Source of the DNA: Hyperoplus lanceolatus
Lineage: Eukaryota; Chordata; Actinopteri; Uranoscopiformes; Ammodytidae
Direction of reading: 5' to 3'
DNA length: 64,000 nt
Assembly (NCBI GenBank): GCA_026929865.2
Contig: CM049396.1
Location: 38,714,501-38,778,500 of the forward strand
Below the pieces are notes generated by a model, which saw only the letters and a program-made list of their open reading frames with translations, did no database searches and was not told the origin of the DNA. Shown here in pieces: positions 22,879-35,005 of this stretch; the first letter of the stretch is position 1, and the number at the start of each line of letters is the position of its first letter. The translations under genes and the position numbers were made by a program.

Positions 22879-24284
22879 TTGGATCCAGTAAGAACATGGA
22901 GGTCCATCCGATCCAGGAAGCCCTGCGGTGGCTTTCTGAGAAGAATGGCCCCCATCAGCTGGCAAGTTACAATCTTTATACAAGTCAGTTCAGCATCAAC
23001 AAGAATGTTGTGTGTTTCAATTGGCAGTCAGGTGAGGGGGAGGGGGTGGGGGAGGGCTCAGCGACAGACTGTTTACTGCTGCAGGGGGGGTGTATCCAAG
23101 GGAGGGGGGGAGCTGGGGAGGCACAGTCTGAGTGCTCTTCAATAAACATTTGAGGAATCTAATCTTGGACATACAGGAGTAATACAAGATAAATACAATG
23201 TTTCTTATTGCAGATATAAGCATTCTAACATTTGAGTCCAGTAATATATCATATGCAATATTTGCCATTACAACGGTTACACAATGGAAATCTCTTCATG
23301 TACACGATTAACCATGATGTCATTATCGTCGTTCGCTCCCCCCCCCCCCCCCCCCGTCGGAAGCACCTGTCTTCTAGGCCACACGCGCACACGCACACAC
23401 ATGTTTGTTTGGCCTATAGCCTGCGGCTTTCTACATGTCCAAGTTTAAGCAGGTTGAACAGGTGTAATAAAGTTCAGACTTTTTACTTTTTAAGAGCTTA
23501 TTGCACTGAGGCGACAAATGAGTTCACGTCAACTGGGAAACTTTAACCGTCAGGTTATCTTTGATCACTCCTCCGTGGCTGTGACTGGAACCCGACGCAG
23601 ACTCTCTGTGTGTATTTGTGCAAGCGCATGTGTGTCTGTGGCGCGTATGCAGTGCTGGCTGATACACACACACACTGAGATGGACAGACAGATTCTGCAG
23701 ACTAGCTTTTATCATATTTTTCATAAATTAAAGCTTTAATTCACTTGTCAAACTACTATTTGACGACACTGCGCCAAGGAGACATCCATTAGCTCAATGT
23801 AGGCTATAAATGCATGATAACTTTTAACATCTTATGATAGTAAGTTAATTAAAGGTGACTTTATAGGCTTAAAAACAATCATTATCCATCCATTCAATCG
23901 CTTATTAACGATCTGATAGCCAATTGGAACAAGCCTAATACCTTCAGTAATCACACATGAACTTTTTATCTTCTGCTGTACGTCCAGGTTTTTTCTTAGC
24001 AGTAGAATCAACAACTGAAACATTTCTTGGGCTCTTCTTGGGATTTTTTTCTGATCTTCTGCGCCAGAGTCAGTGGTTGACACCAGTTTGTAAACGCTGC
24101 CATACGGAGAAATACAGAGAGATTTGTGCAGCCAATGGGCTTAATCAACTTTGACTTGTGTGGCGAAGGCTTGAATGTAACTGACATTAATTTACATGAA
24201 AAAATTACGCACTATAGCTTTAGGAAAACATGGTCAGTTTTTGTGCCGGATAGCTTTTTGAATTTTCTGCTCTCCATTTTGCAG
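22879..24284. other. shq1 intron before exon C, no gene recognised
   Basis: Contains a poly(C) run at about 23338-23355 and GGGGGAGG-rich sequence near 23035-23115. Nothing is recognisable as coding until the CCATTTTGCAG acceptor. Confidence 0.45.
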
Positions 24285-24408
24285 ACTTACAGCTCCTTGC
24301 AAGAAGTCCTGGTGTCGTTTGGACGGAGGGTTTTGTGCTACCCGCTCTACAGACACTTTGCCATGGTCTCTGAGGCAGTCCGTGACACAATGAAGATTCT
24401 ACAGTCAG
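24285..24408 (+). CDS. shq1: shq1 coding exon C
   Basis: The exon encodes 41 codons plus one base: it starts [15 protein letters not shown], continues [13 protein letters not shown] and ends KILQS before the split codon. The [15 protein letters not shown] core is the most conserved motif of the SHQ1-specific domain and is essentially identical to human SHQ1 as recalled, which makes the assignment secure. The acceptor is CCATTTTGCAG ending at 24284 and the donor GTGAGT begins at 24409. The frame joins exon B without loss (WLE then TYSS) and splits a Gly codon with exon D. It acts as part of the all-helical domain contacting dyskerin in the cytoplasm and nucleoplasm. Confidence 0.95.
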
Positions 24409-25987
24409 GTGAGTGTAAGCTGTAAAAGAAAAAAAACTGTCTGATGGTCAGCACACTTTCATGGTCCGTTGCCAGACAGACGCAGAGCTTGGTGGAAAGT
24501 GGTTGATAAGCATACTGCAGTGCGCGTTTGAAAGTAATAATTGTGCCGACTCCCACCTCTTGGAGCGAAGTGTGGATTAGTGGAGAACAGACTGTTGACT
24601 TTGATATCGCAAAGCCCAGAGTAATCTTTAAATCAAAAGCCCCCGCGGACAGATGAAACTCTGCAGTGTAAACACAGTCAGGATGTGTGAGGGCTAAGAT
24701 TATCCAGCTTGTGATGATTTTAACACGGGTAAATGACAGCAAATTAAAAGGCTTTTTAAGCTCCGGCTTAGCATGTCCACGCCTCATTAAGTAGGGAGAC
24801 CAGGGAAACTGCAGAACGGCTCATTCTTTCTCCTTCTTTAACCTTACTAGATCCCTCATCGAGCCTGGCAAATGTTCCAGCGCTTTCTGGGAGCTCGGAC
24901 AAGATAATTATCTGGTTCATCTTTGTACCAAAATGGCCTTTAATACATTTCTGTTAAGCATTCATAATATTCCCTCATGACTCATTGCTTTCATTGTTTG
25001 CAAGCATTATGGAAGTCTGATCAATAGGGCTTTTTTCATTACTGAACTGTAACACTATAGAATTTCGACCAGGCATGTGTCTGAAGGGTGGGTGTCACAT
25101 TAATCAATTTGTCAGGATAAAAAAAAAGCATATTTGAGGCACTTCTTTGTAGTGGCTGTGAAAAGCAAACATTCATAGGTATTAGCAAAACAAACCCATT
25201 AATGGCAGCACACAGGTCAAGGCCTCTTGAAGAAATGTTATCCGGGGGGTAAATATTTGAACAAGCCCCTCTGGCAGTGTGGCCAGTATTCTCAAGGAGC
25301 TCCTTCACCTGAGTGGCTGTAACTCATGAGCTACCGGACAGGGACACACAAGAGCAAGAGGGCTCTGGCCTGGAGCTAGGAAGTGTGGATGGAGGAAAAC
25401 CTCTGGGTCATGCTGCTGTTGTGACTGGTCTGACCAGACAAGACAAGAAATCCCTGATGTGGCCCCCTGTAACAAATATCTCTCCTGCTATTAATTCAGG
25501 CATTGGTCACAGAATTTACTCTGGAATGCTGGGAGGGCAGGGAAAGTTTGGGAATATAATCTGTGGAAGTCAATGTTAGGTCAAATAAGCTCTTTGAACT
25601 AGTTGTGGAAATTCATGGAAGAGTAATGACATTTTACTACCAGGGTGGGCTGTGAACACTGTTAATTTTTACTGGATGAGATTTATGGATTCATTTAATT
25701 CTGTGTGTTTTCTTGAGTGACAGAGGAAAACAAGGGAAAAAATAAAATGGGAAAGTAAGTATGAAAGAATGTGCTCATATTGAATGCCAAAATACGTGTG
25801 TTAATATTTTTTTTAAACCGGATGTATAATACTGGTTGAGCTAGATTGTGATGGCAGTGCTGTTATTACTGATGGTACATTGCTACATTAGATGTGACAT
25901 TGCATGAAGATGTGCCTCACAAACACAGCATCCATCAGACAAATGCAGAACTCTGAAAGCTGTCTCTGTTCTTGCTCCACAAACTGA
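24409..25987. other. shq1 intron after exon C, nothing recognised
   Basis: Unique-looking sequence without transposon ends or exon signals. Confidence 0.5.
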
Positions 25988-26073
25988 AACGTGAGAAGAG
26001 AATATAATATGATTAAAAAAATTGAGAAATGTTGTTCATCATGAGGGGTGTACTCACTTTTGTGAGATACTGT
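25988..26073. mobile_element. Tc1-like terminal fragment
   Basis: AAATTGAGAAATGTTGTTCATC is followed by GGGGTGTACTCACTTTTGTG and AGATACTG, then TA: the end of a common fish Tc1 inverted repeat. No transposase or partner end was found nearby. Confidence 0.6.
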
Positions 26074-26362
26074 ATGTGTGATGCTGGAACGAGCCACAGT
26101 ACTCCAATAGTTTCTTATTTTAAATATCTCAGGAGATAAACATCTGTTCCTCTTTGAGTAGGGAGCATTATAAATTCTTCCTAAAAAAAATGTTTACAGT
26201 TTTCTTTGTCCTCTCCACCTACACATTAGGAGAGCATTTAAATAGAATAATCTAAACCTTTCATTTCATATGGAAGTGCAACAATCCCAAATTGAAAACC
26301 TCAAGAAAGAGAGTGGACATTTTGCCGTTCCTGATATGCCACGCTTCATTTGTGTATCTTTT

Positions 26363-26570
26363 TTTTTTTTTTTTTTAAGATATTTTTTGGCATTTTTCAT
26401 GCTTTATTTGACAGTTTGAAGAGACAGAGGTGAAATGGGGCAGAGAGGGGAGTGACGTGCAGAGAACGACCGCGGTCGGGAATCAAACCCGGGTCTGCTG
26501 CTGGGCCAGGCCCGGGGAGGGGGGGGGTGCCCTACCTACCTACCTACCTACTGAGCTAAGGACGCCCCAC
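26363..26570 (-). mobile_element. tRNA-derived SINE, minus strand, 12-bp target duplication
   Basis: The reverse complement has TTAGCTCAGTAGG-type A box, GGGTTTGATTCCC as B box and the family body; the T run at the left is its tail. TGTGTATCTTTT is repeated at 26351-26362 and 26574-26585. A (TACC)n expansion (26531-26550) lies next to the A box. Confidence 0.88.
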
Positions 26571-26585
26571 ACCTGTGTATCTTTT

Positions 26586-27398
26586 ACATGATTCAGATTC
26601 CAAACTGGATTAACTTGTGTTTACATGCTACTCTGATTTTTCATGTATCGATCTTTGCGTATTATATAATTTCTGATACCAAAGATAGTACCTACATCAA
26701 TGTGTTGGCGTTTAAGGCGTGGAAAGGAGAAAAAACGCTTATTTTGTAATTTTCCCATTGCTGCCTCTGATGTTCTGTTGGAATCTCTACATTCTTGTAC
26801 AGATGACACAGCAGGCTTTGTTTTTGGATTCAATTCACACCCACCACTACATCTATGAAAAGCTGCATGAAGGAATGGCTGTTGCACAGTTGGAGTGTTT
26901 ATTCTTCCCCACTCATTGGAGAACCAACTCTCTCCTAATGAACACACCTCAATCACTTCTCTCCAAGAATATCAATGAAGTGCTGCAGAGAGCCACATTT
27001 CCTCTGATTTTCTACAACAACTAGTGAATCTTCCCGTGGAAAAGAAGAAGTCATATCTTGGAAGCGAATACTTTTTCGCTTACTTCCAACTCCTGGATTC
27101 GAGGGCAGAGTTCCCTGCGTACGATCATATTCTTTAAGGAGAACCAAATGTTTGTTCAAGGTTTTCCTCACCGCGAGTTGCACTGTTTATTTTGATTGGG
27201 CTGGAATGTTTCTGGACAATGCCAAGCAGCCCTGCGGAGGATTTTCACTTGCCCTCAGTGGGTTGCTGGCCACATCATGAGGCTATTTATATGCCTGATT
27301 GGAGGGAGAAGGGCTGTGGCATTTTAGCTTGTTGTCTACTAAAAGGAAAGTAATTTGTCAGAATACAAAATGGAGATTCTGTTTGTTTCATTCGTGTT
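26586..27398. other. shq1 intron, nothing recognised
   Basis: Short open frames only, with no motif or composition that supports coding. Confidence 0.45.
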
Positions 27399-27710
27399 AT
27401 TGAATGCTGCTGTATGCTTGCTAAAGTGGTCTAAAACATATTGCCATTGTGCAGGTATCAAACACAAAGCATGTCGTATACATCTTAACTAAAGGTTCCT
27501 ACCATTTAACAGATGCAAATGTTTATTGGTTGGTTACATTAGCTGGCAGACAAATTATTTTAATCATGATTAAGCTCCAATGTTCTCAAATGAATTGCCT
27601 ATGCAGTGTTTCCCCTATCATAGCGCCAAATAAAAACAGAGGTCATCTATCTATAGTGTCTGGATCCTTCTCTTCGGACATTGGTATCAGACGCAAATTA
27701 CGAACCACAT
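27399..27710. repeat. Duplicated repeat block, copy 1
   Basis: 27399-27654 matches 31924-32179 at well over 90% and 27655-27710 matches 32672-32727. The two parts are adjacent here but separated by about 490 bases in the other copy. A CAGTGTTTCCCC motif at 27604 resembles a hAT end. Confidence 0.85.
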
Positions 27711-27910
27711 CAAACCCTTTTACTTGTGCTGTAGTGGGTGCTCCACACCATTCTGAACCCTCAGCATTAACTACAGTAATACCCACTTTAATAAGCTCTA
27801 ATCGCTACTGCTGCAACCCCAAAGACTGTCTTAGCCGCTCTTTATCCATATCCAATTGATCTCTTTCCATCTGTAACAGCAACAGCTCCTTTTGCTGCTC
27901 AAATGTTAGG
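27660..27910 (-). pseudogene. Fossil gag-like fragment of an LTR (Ty3/Gypsy-like) retroelement, copy 1
   Basis: On the minus strand the segment encodes a gag-like N-terminal region with a leucine/glutamine-rich helix followed by an RNLRLISMSEEKDPD-like start of a capsid-type domain, as in Ty3/Gypsy-like elements of fish. It is short, old and broken. No long terminal repeats or polymerase were recognised. The assignment rests on recalled motif resemblance. Confidence 0.45.
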
Positions 27911-28523
27911 ACTACAGTAGGAGAAAAAAACTCAACCACAGTATTACTTTGCGCAGTAATAAATTAGTCAAAGGTTTATCAACTATAATACTGAACTAAT
28001 CAAGTTGAGCTATCTCTGCCGAATTGTCCATTACCATGTAAAGTGACCTAATTATAAGAGGGATGTCAGTGTGCTGTCCTTTTTTGACATGTTCTTTATT
28101 TGACAAATTAAGAGCACATCACTCACAGGAGTTCTGTTATCCGTCAGCTTCTTGCCCCAAACTGTAGTTAGGAGCAAGCTGGTCTCTCTAAGCAAGTGTC
28201 CTTGTTTTGGCTAGGCTAAGCTAACTAGCTTTAGCTGCTCATCAAACGCAGAGGAATTAGGACGACATGGTGGTGGCTTTAATGTCTTTACTTTGATCTG
28301 ACTTTACTCTTAAACTGGGTGCATGAGACACTTAAACGCCAACTAACAACAAACACACCTGTAGCATGGGATGCGCACATGGCTGTACCACGCTAACACA
28401 CACTAAGCGATACATTTGATTTACTTTTTAAATATTTTTTATAATGGAATATGGATTTTATCTACCTGGGTGGGTCTCAATCTACCTGGGCAGGCCGCCC
28501 AAATAGAGTGAGAAAAGCACTAG
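27711..28523. repeat. Unclassified repeat-like sequence, possible hAT right end
   Basis: CTACCTGGGCAGGCCGCCC at 28480-28500 followed by GTGAGAAAAGCACTAG at 28508-28523 looks like a degenerate inverted partner of the CAGTGTTTCCCC motif at 27604, suggesting that 27604-28523 is a decayed hAT-like element. No target duplication was seen. Confidence 0.35.
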
Positions 28524-29026
28524 TTTTTCAGTTTGTTACGATGCTGGATTGAATTATTGATGTCTTCAAATCACAAGTTCATGATTGTCAGATCACAAGC
28601 AAAATGGATTCACATTGAGACCACAATGCTGCTGCATAAAAGCTCAATGGGCAGACTTGAACGGCTGTCAAGTGGGAAGCCCTCAAAAATGTTAGTGCTA
28701 TTTTTGACACATCAAGGCACAGCCACCATTAAATTGTCAGAATGAGAACCGAAAAATAGAGTTTTTTTCTTTGTCTCTTTTGTCTCTGATGCACCAATTC
28801 TTAAACCAGGAACCCGTCTTAAACCGTATGTATCAAATTAGCCTGCTGCTCTCTGGGATTTTCCTCTCATCCTGTACCTTGGCTTTTATGTATGGAACAA
28901 TGACTGCAAGCCTTTAGAAGCATGCTGCGTCTGCCAGCAGCTGGAGTGCATTGTCATCCTTAATACCGAGAGCTTGAATAACACTGTTTTTCCATTTTCC
29001 TGCCATGGTGTGTTCTCTCTGCCCAG
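28524..29026. other. shq1 intron before exon D, nothing recognised
   Basis: Unique-looking sequence leading to the acceptor of exon D. Confidence 0.5.
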
Positions 29027-29147
29027 GGAAAGCATGTGTCCTGAAATGCCTTCTGGATATCCACAAGGTCTTCCGAGAGAACGAACCGGCCTACATACTG
29101 AACGATCTGTACATCACAGACTACTGCGTCTGGATCCAGAGGGTAAA
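29027..29147 (+). CDS. shq1: shq1 coding exon D
   Basis: After completing the split Gly codon the exon reads [15 protein letters not shown], then [15 protein letters not shown] and [10 protein letters not shown]. Human SHQ1 has [29 protein letters not shown] and DYCVWIQKVK, so the match is nearly complete. The acceptor is TCTCTGCCCAG ending at 29026; the donor GTAAGT starts at 29148 and splits the last Lys codon after two bases. This is the C-terminal part of the folded SHQ1-specific domain. The intron before it is 4.6 kb and the one after it 11.1 kb. Confidence 0.95.
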
Positions 29148-29434
29148 GTAAGTTTGCACACGCACCGACACACACACACAAACACACACTTAAAAACCTG
29201 TGCTCACTCACTTCCGGGACCTTCATCATCACAGAATTACCTTGAGAGGTAAAGGTGTGTTAAAGGAGAGGATTGGGCGACACATTCATCACAGCAGGGG
29301 CCAATTGAATAACCAAGTCGAAGCGATGCAGTCTCCCTGGTCTACATTATCTTGTGTCAAAAGTACCAACAGTGAGACTTAAGAGAGCCTGCTGCACTCA
29401 GCAGATTCATCCTGCATGAAACTTTAAAGGGCTC

Positions 29435-29515
29435 ACGCGTGTGTGTGAGTGCATGCGTGGGTGGATGGATGGGTGCGTGCGTGTGGGTGCGTGCGTGCGT
29501 GTGTGAGTGTGTGCG
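29435..29515 (+). repeat. Degenerate GTGC/GT-rich microsatellite
   Basis: GCGTGTGTGTGAGTGCATGCGTGG and further GCGTGCGTGTGG units about 300 bases after exon D. Confidence 0.85.
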
Positions 29516-29967
29516 CTTGGCGGCCGCACACTCATCGGGCCTTCACAGGTCTTCCGGGGTGTAACGTTCCACCAGCGTAGCATGCCAAATCATCGTTTTT
29601 TTCCTGCAAATGATACAGGTTCCGATGGCTTCGTCCTCCTCATCCATATTTTACAATTACTTACACATTTCAAAATGTGAGCGTGCAAGCACATTACTCA
29701 GTAATGAGCTCGGTTTTACTCTTGGCCGGGGTTCAGCCAAGTGGTGTGCTTGTCTGGAAAAAGCCCAGTTGAAAAATGCCTGATGTTGTAGGCTCAGTGC
29801 CCAGATGCAGACACGATAAAGGGTCTGCAGGGATTTAGTGCCCCCCCCTTCCTCTCTCCTCCTCCTCACATTCTCATTTCTAAATTTTTCCAGTAAAAGT
29901 CTTGAGTTCTACTCTTAAAAATACCTGGGATGCTTGTTGGAAAAAATAAATGGCTGAGTTTAGGCTC

Positions 29968-30136
29968 TTTTTTTTCTTGGCATTTTTATGCTTTTATTGA
30001 CAGTTTGGAGAGACAGAGAGGAAATGGGGTACAGAGGGGAATGACATGCCGAGAACGACCCGGAATCGAACCCGTGGTCTGCTGCTTCTGAGGACTGAGC
30101 CTCTATTGGCGGGTGCTCTAACCAATACACCACGAT
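29968..30136 (-). mobile_element. tRNA-derived SINE, minus strand, divergent head
   Basis: The reverse complement has TGGTGTATTGGTTAGAGCACC as tRNA-like A box and GGGTTCGATTCCGG as B box, then the same body as the other copies (TCGTTCTCGGCATGTCATTCC) and an A-rich tail. The head differs from the TTAGCTCAGTTGG copies, so the family seems to have used two tRNA heads, or this copy has drifted. Confidence 0.75.
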
Positions 30137-31923
30137 GAAATATCTTAATAAGAGACTGGAGGGAAATTAAACTATACTTTTAAAGGCCCTTGATCTTACC
30201 GTGTTAAAAACTTCTACATCTTCGTCAAATCACTGAAATACTCAATCAGTACCTTCTTAGCTGAAGGGTATCAGAGCACTGCATGCTCCTCTCTTTTGCT
30301 CTGCTGTACATTGGAACCAAATGTCAGCTTTACCTAACATGCTGCGTGCTACTACACCGTCCGTCCATCATTTAATAGATTAGCTTGTGCTCTCGTAGCA
30401 TTGAACTTTGATTGAACTGTTAGATTTCCCTTCACAGTTTTTTGGCCCCATATACCTTTTTTTGGGCTTTGAAGCTTCATTGCGAACTACCTGCGATTAA
30501 TCAAAGCTTAATGTAATGCAAATAATAAGACGCCATCGAATACTGCCCAATTGTCGTCAATTGCCATGGCAACAAACCAAGCTTCAAAGCATGCCTTATG
30601 TACAAGCCAGTTGTACTGGCTCACACCCAATAAAAATTCCCCATAGTCTTTACTTGTGGTTTGTGGAGCTATGTTCCCATGTTTGGTGTAATACATCTGA
30701 ACTGCCCTGCAGTCAGAAAGCAAAGCAGCACAGAAGAGCCAGGACTGTTCTCCGAGGTTTGGAACGGTCGCGTTTTTCTGCAGATCATGCATGCTGTTTG
30801 CTGTGGCAGCCCCTTGTTGTGTCGTGTGACAGCTTCTATGACAGATTGTGTGGGCATTGTTTTCTTCAGTGTGAGATATTCCCCTTGGTGGGATTTGTCA
30901 TCCTCTCCCGCTAAGTGAGTTGTCTCTGGGAGCCTGAGCGGTAAAATGAGATGTAATCTATAGCCCCGGTGCATTCCTTTGTATCTTGTCACTTCTTCGC
31001 AGAGGCGATCAGCAGCGCGTGTTGGACATGGCGATTAATGGATGTTTGACTGGCTGGACAGTTGATTTATTCAATCTCGGCACTGTCCCACATACATTTC
31101 TATTCCTAAAGTTCCTCTGACTGCCGAGACATCCATCTCGAATTTACAACCTCGTAAAGATTTCAAAGTGATTTAAGGCCCCAGGACAGACGCTCTCCTT
31201 TGCTCTAACACACAGACGGAGCAGAACCCTGCGCATTGAAATCAGGTGTGCAACATCTGAACACATTATGATTTGGAATTCTTTTTGGCGCCAATGTGTT
31301 CACTTTCTCTTCAGGAACTGTTTGAACTTCCCCCTCACACACACATCCAAACTAATTATCTCAGAATTCTTAGCAAGCGAGTATTATTCCAAATGGAGCA
31401 GCAGCCTCTCCAGTCCAATAGTTTCAGGGTATGCTTTTGAAGGTGCTCCGCAGAGCCGCTGCACTGCAAAGAAAAAGTAGTTTCTCTCTCTTTGTCGTTC
31501 TTCCCTTTATCAGAAAGTCTGGAGAGCGGCCAATGTAGATTAACAGCAGCTAGCACAGACAAAGCCTTTAAGCCAGGTGTTTTGTCACAGTCCCTCAGAT
31601 AAATCATAAGGGCTACGACTTCCTTTTTCGCTGCTGGTTAACTCAACAGCCACCCATTCACTCTTATTCATTTGGTCATCTAGATTCGAGAATTTGTAGG
31701 ACTGGCAGCATTCAAGTGATGTACTCAAGGGTTCTTCTGAGAGGAAGGGAGGTAAGATTCATGTTTCCATATAGTCATTAGTGGAAAGGAAAACTGGTTC
31801 TATAAGTTTATTCTTCTCTGATATGTTGTGAGATGTTTAAATTGGTCAATCACACATTGTTCCCCAGACTGAAAATGTGGCAAGAAATGCTTTATGGATA
31901 AACATGCCTCCCATTACAGCTGG
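30137..31923. other. shq1 intron, no gene recognised
   Basis: Several overlapping open frames at 30508-30992 and 31268-31607 are on both strands and lack known motifs; no transposon ends seen. Confidence 0.45.
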
Positions 31924-32727
31924 TATTGAATGCTGCTGTATGCTTGCTAAAATGGTCTCAAACATATTGCAATTGTGCAGGTATCAAACACAAAGCATGT
32001 CATATACATCTTAACTAAAGGTTCCTACCATTTAACAGATGCAAATGTTTATTGGTTGGTTACATTAGCTGGCAGACAAATTATTTTAATCATGATTAAG
32101 CTCCAATGTTCTCAAATGAATTGCCTATGCAGTGTTTCCCCTATCATAGCGCCAAATAAAAACAGAGGTCATCTATCTACGGGAGATAACTTTTTTTTAA
32201 ACCGTGCTCACCAGAGCCTCCTGTAGCAGCCAGCAGACAGACAGCACCATGTCTGCTCTGTGCAAGAGCTGCCAGGTGATGTTTGTAAATAGTTGTATAG
32301 GTCCACATTCTATAGGCCACTGCATATCTATAAAAAAGCTAACCTTATAGTTATATGGCAACAAAGAAAGATTGCAAAAGGAGTTTGTAAATACGTTAAT
32401 AGGCCTAGTTAATTTGTTGACCACTTGGTCAGCCTTTTCTATTCATTTTGCCTCTTTCAGAATTGCATATTATGCAAATTAGTTGAGTCACCTAGCTACT
32501 TCTAGTTACATTTGCGAGAGCCAATAACTGCTTTCCTTACAGAGGAGTCAGCAGTAATGGAGGAGAAAAAATAAAAGAGCTCATATGTAGAAGGGCTTGT
32601 GGCGATGGGAGCCGGCCAGTGTCAGGCCAACCTTTCATATTGGCTATCCGTTCAAAGAGTGTAAAAAAAAAAGTGTCTGGATCCTTCTCTTCGGACATTG
32701 ATATCAGACGCAAATTACGAACCACAT
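31924..32727. repeat. Duplicated repeat block, copy 2
   Basis: 31924-32179 and 32672-32727 match the block at 27399-27710. The 492 bases between them have no counterpart in copy 1. Confidence 0.85.
32560..32727 (-). pseudogene. Fossil gag-like fragment of an LTR (Ty3/Gypsy-like) retroelement, copy 2
   Basis: On the minus strand it shows RNLRLISMSEEKDPD then FFTLFERIANMKGWP, a pattern like the N-terminal half of the capsid domain in Ty3/Gypsy gag proteins and the related SCAN fold. It is an isolated, broken fragment with no recognised LTR, protease or polymerase; age cannot be estimated beyond its divergence from copy 1. Confidence 0.5.
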
Positions 32728-34997
32728 TTTACAGCTGAATGCAATCAATTAATTGCGAATAGTAGGTGTGACGTGAGAGAAACATGTTGTGTTGTTTTTA
32801 CTGAATAAAGGTGCCAAAAAGAAATTGCAGATTTTCCTTTTTCCTCCTTTTATTTTTGGAGGATCAACTCCATACACTCTTCCTGCCTCTTCTCATTGGT
32901 CCTCTGCATTGTGTGCATGACAAAGGCCATTGGGGAGAGTTGGTCAGCTCTGACAGCAGCAGCTCCCCCGCAGGGAGAAGCATCTGGAACCTCCAACAAC
33001 TGGGGGCAACAAAGTCAAGCGTGGGGGTCAACATGTCGGGTTTGGCTTTCCCTGGAGAATTAAAATAAGTTATACCATGTTCTTGGTGAATAATCAATTC
33101 TTATTGGCTGGAGTCCATTTGTTAGGTGGCCATTAACTTTATATGTATGGACACCTATGGAACTCCTCAAGTAGTACCGGTTAAACAGTCTGTTGACTAT
33201 TCTAAGTTAATGCGCTGCAGCCGGTATCTAAGATGAGTAACCATAACAAAAGAACACAGACAGATCCTCCGTTGGCATGATCCTGTTAATACAAAGCATA
33301 CAATACATCTAGTCTTCCATGTTCCTATCCACCTTATTCTCAGGGGTATGATATAGAAATGATTACAGAAGGATAGATATAGTGTAGGCTTTGCATTAAC
33401 ACTTTGTGATTAGCCATCAATGCCAGGTTTCACTTTCAAACTGAGCTTACTGGTATCAAGTGACGATCAGTCACTGTTGTTCAGCCCTCTAACGTTATTT
33501 AAAGCTGCAGCCGATATAATATAAATAGCAGACAGTCATTTTATCTGTGTAGGAGCTTTACGCCTTCAAGTCGTCCATTCATTCCTGATTATGGACACCT
33601 TGTCAGGCATTATCCCTATCATACTGAAGACTGTTTCTGTGGTGTGATGCTCCCTGTGTGGAAGACAATGGGGAATGGTCTTGTAGCCAAGCCTGGCAGT
33701 TTCCTCTGTGTGTCCCCTCAAGCAAACAGCTGATGTGACAACCAGATGTTTGGCTAGGAAGGACTTCACTGGTAGCTCCAGGCAGCAAAACACAACTGTC
33801 AATGTCTGTCCTGAGGGCTTTGAAAGAGATAATGGAGCTGCTCTATCAGCACTGAAGGGCGTCATAGAGGCCCCGCTGGGGACAACAAAGACACAAATGT
33901 CTCCCTGCTTCCAGGGATAAGTAGTACAGATTTCCTCCCAGCATGAGGCCACTCTAGCTTCCTGTCTTGAGTACACATTCTCATCTTAAACACAGACTTA
34001 CATACTGTGTTTGAATAATATCCCTCTATCCATGCTTGAAGTGCCCACTCAAGTTAATACAATGGATCATATTGTGGGGATTTTTTTTTTGTCTCTGCAG
34101 CAATGTCTAGGTGATAACTATGTGCTTGTACAAGAACTGTTAACTGTACAGTAAGTCAAATTCAACTCCAGAAGTCTGCAAAATATCCAATGGATATTTA
34201 TAGCAAACTATTTGAATAGTTGCCCATGTAAAACAGGGGATTTCTGTACAACCTTTACACCATCCCCCCAACCCTTCCCTTCACACACACACACAGGAGC
34301 TATGACGACATAGCGAGAGAAATTCTGAACAGAGTTATTGGGGAGTTTTTGAGAAAGGGGGAGGGGGAGAAAAGAAGAGTTTTTTTTATACTTTGGCAGT
34401 CTCTAGACACCGTGGACCCATATCTACGTTAAAAAAAACATTGTGAAAGTGCATTTTGCATAATATGGGACCTTTAAAATCGCTTTGCCCTCAGATATCA
34501 GCATTAAAGCTGCTGAGTTTCCATTTATCATAATTGATAGGAATGAAATAAAAAGACAGATTGCTAAAACAGTGTCACTTAACTTCTGACAGTCAACAGG
34601 CATTGATGATGTATCGGTGTTTTGACTATACAGTCTCTTATAGGCAGCTCTGAGCCTGAAGTCCAATGTGCCTCGTTGCATAAATACATCTGCGTTTCTC
34701 ATGTCTCTATTGGAAGTGGCATCCAATGCCTCGCACCGTTCCAGCATTCAGTCACAGCGACGGATCACATCTCCTAGCGTTGGCTTTTATACCCCGCAGC
34801 CAGTGAATGATGCATTTTGCCACGTACACAAGGAAAACTGGTGCTGGTATTACACAGATTTATGCATCTGAAGACAAGCTTTATCTGAGACCTTTTGAAC
34901 AGCACTGACAAGCTGAAAGAGTTGCCCTTTCAATGAACATGAGCCTGATGAAAGAAACGTCAGATTGCAATTTAACTCCGCGCTTTCACAGACACCA
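32728..34997. other. shq1 intron, no gene recognised
   Basis: Open frames on both strands at 32811-33097 and 33566-33976 have no recognisable family features. No transposon termini seen. Confidence 0.45.
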
Positions 34998-35005
34998 CAC
35001 ACAAC

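Noticed and set aside
22873-23153. Two overlapping frames of 85-90 codons as a small gene
   Set aside because: They overlap in different frames, follow a dispersed repeat and end in G-rich low-complexity sequence. No homology recognised.
30508-30992. Overlapping 95-132 codon frames on both strands
   Set aside because: Both strands are equally open, no motif is seen and there are no splice signals that would join shq1.
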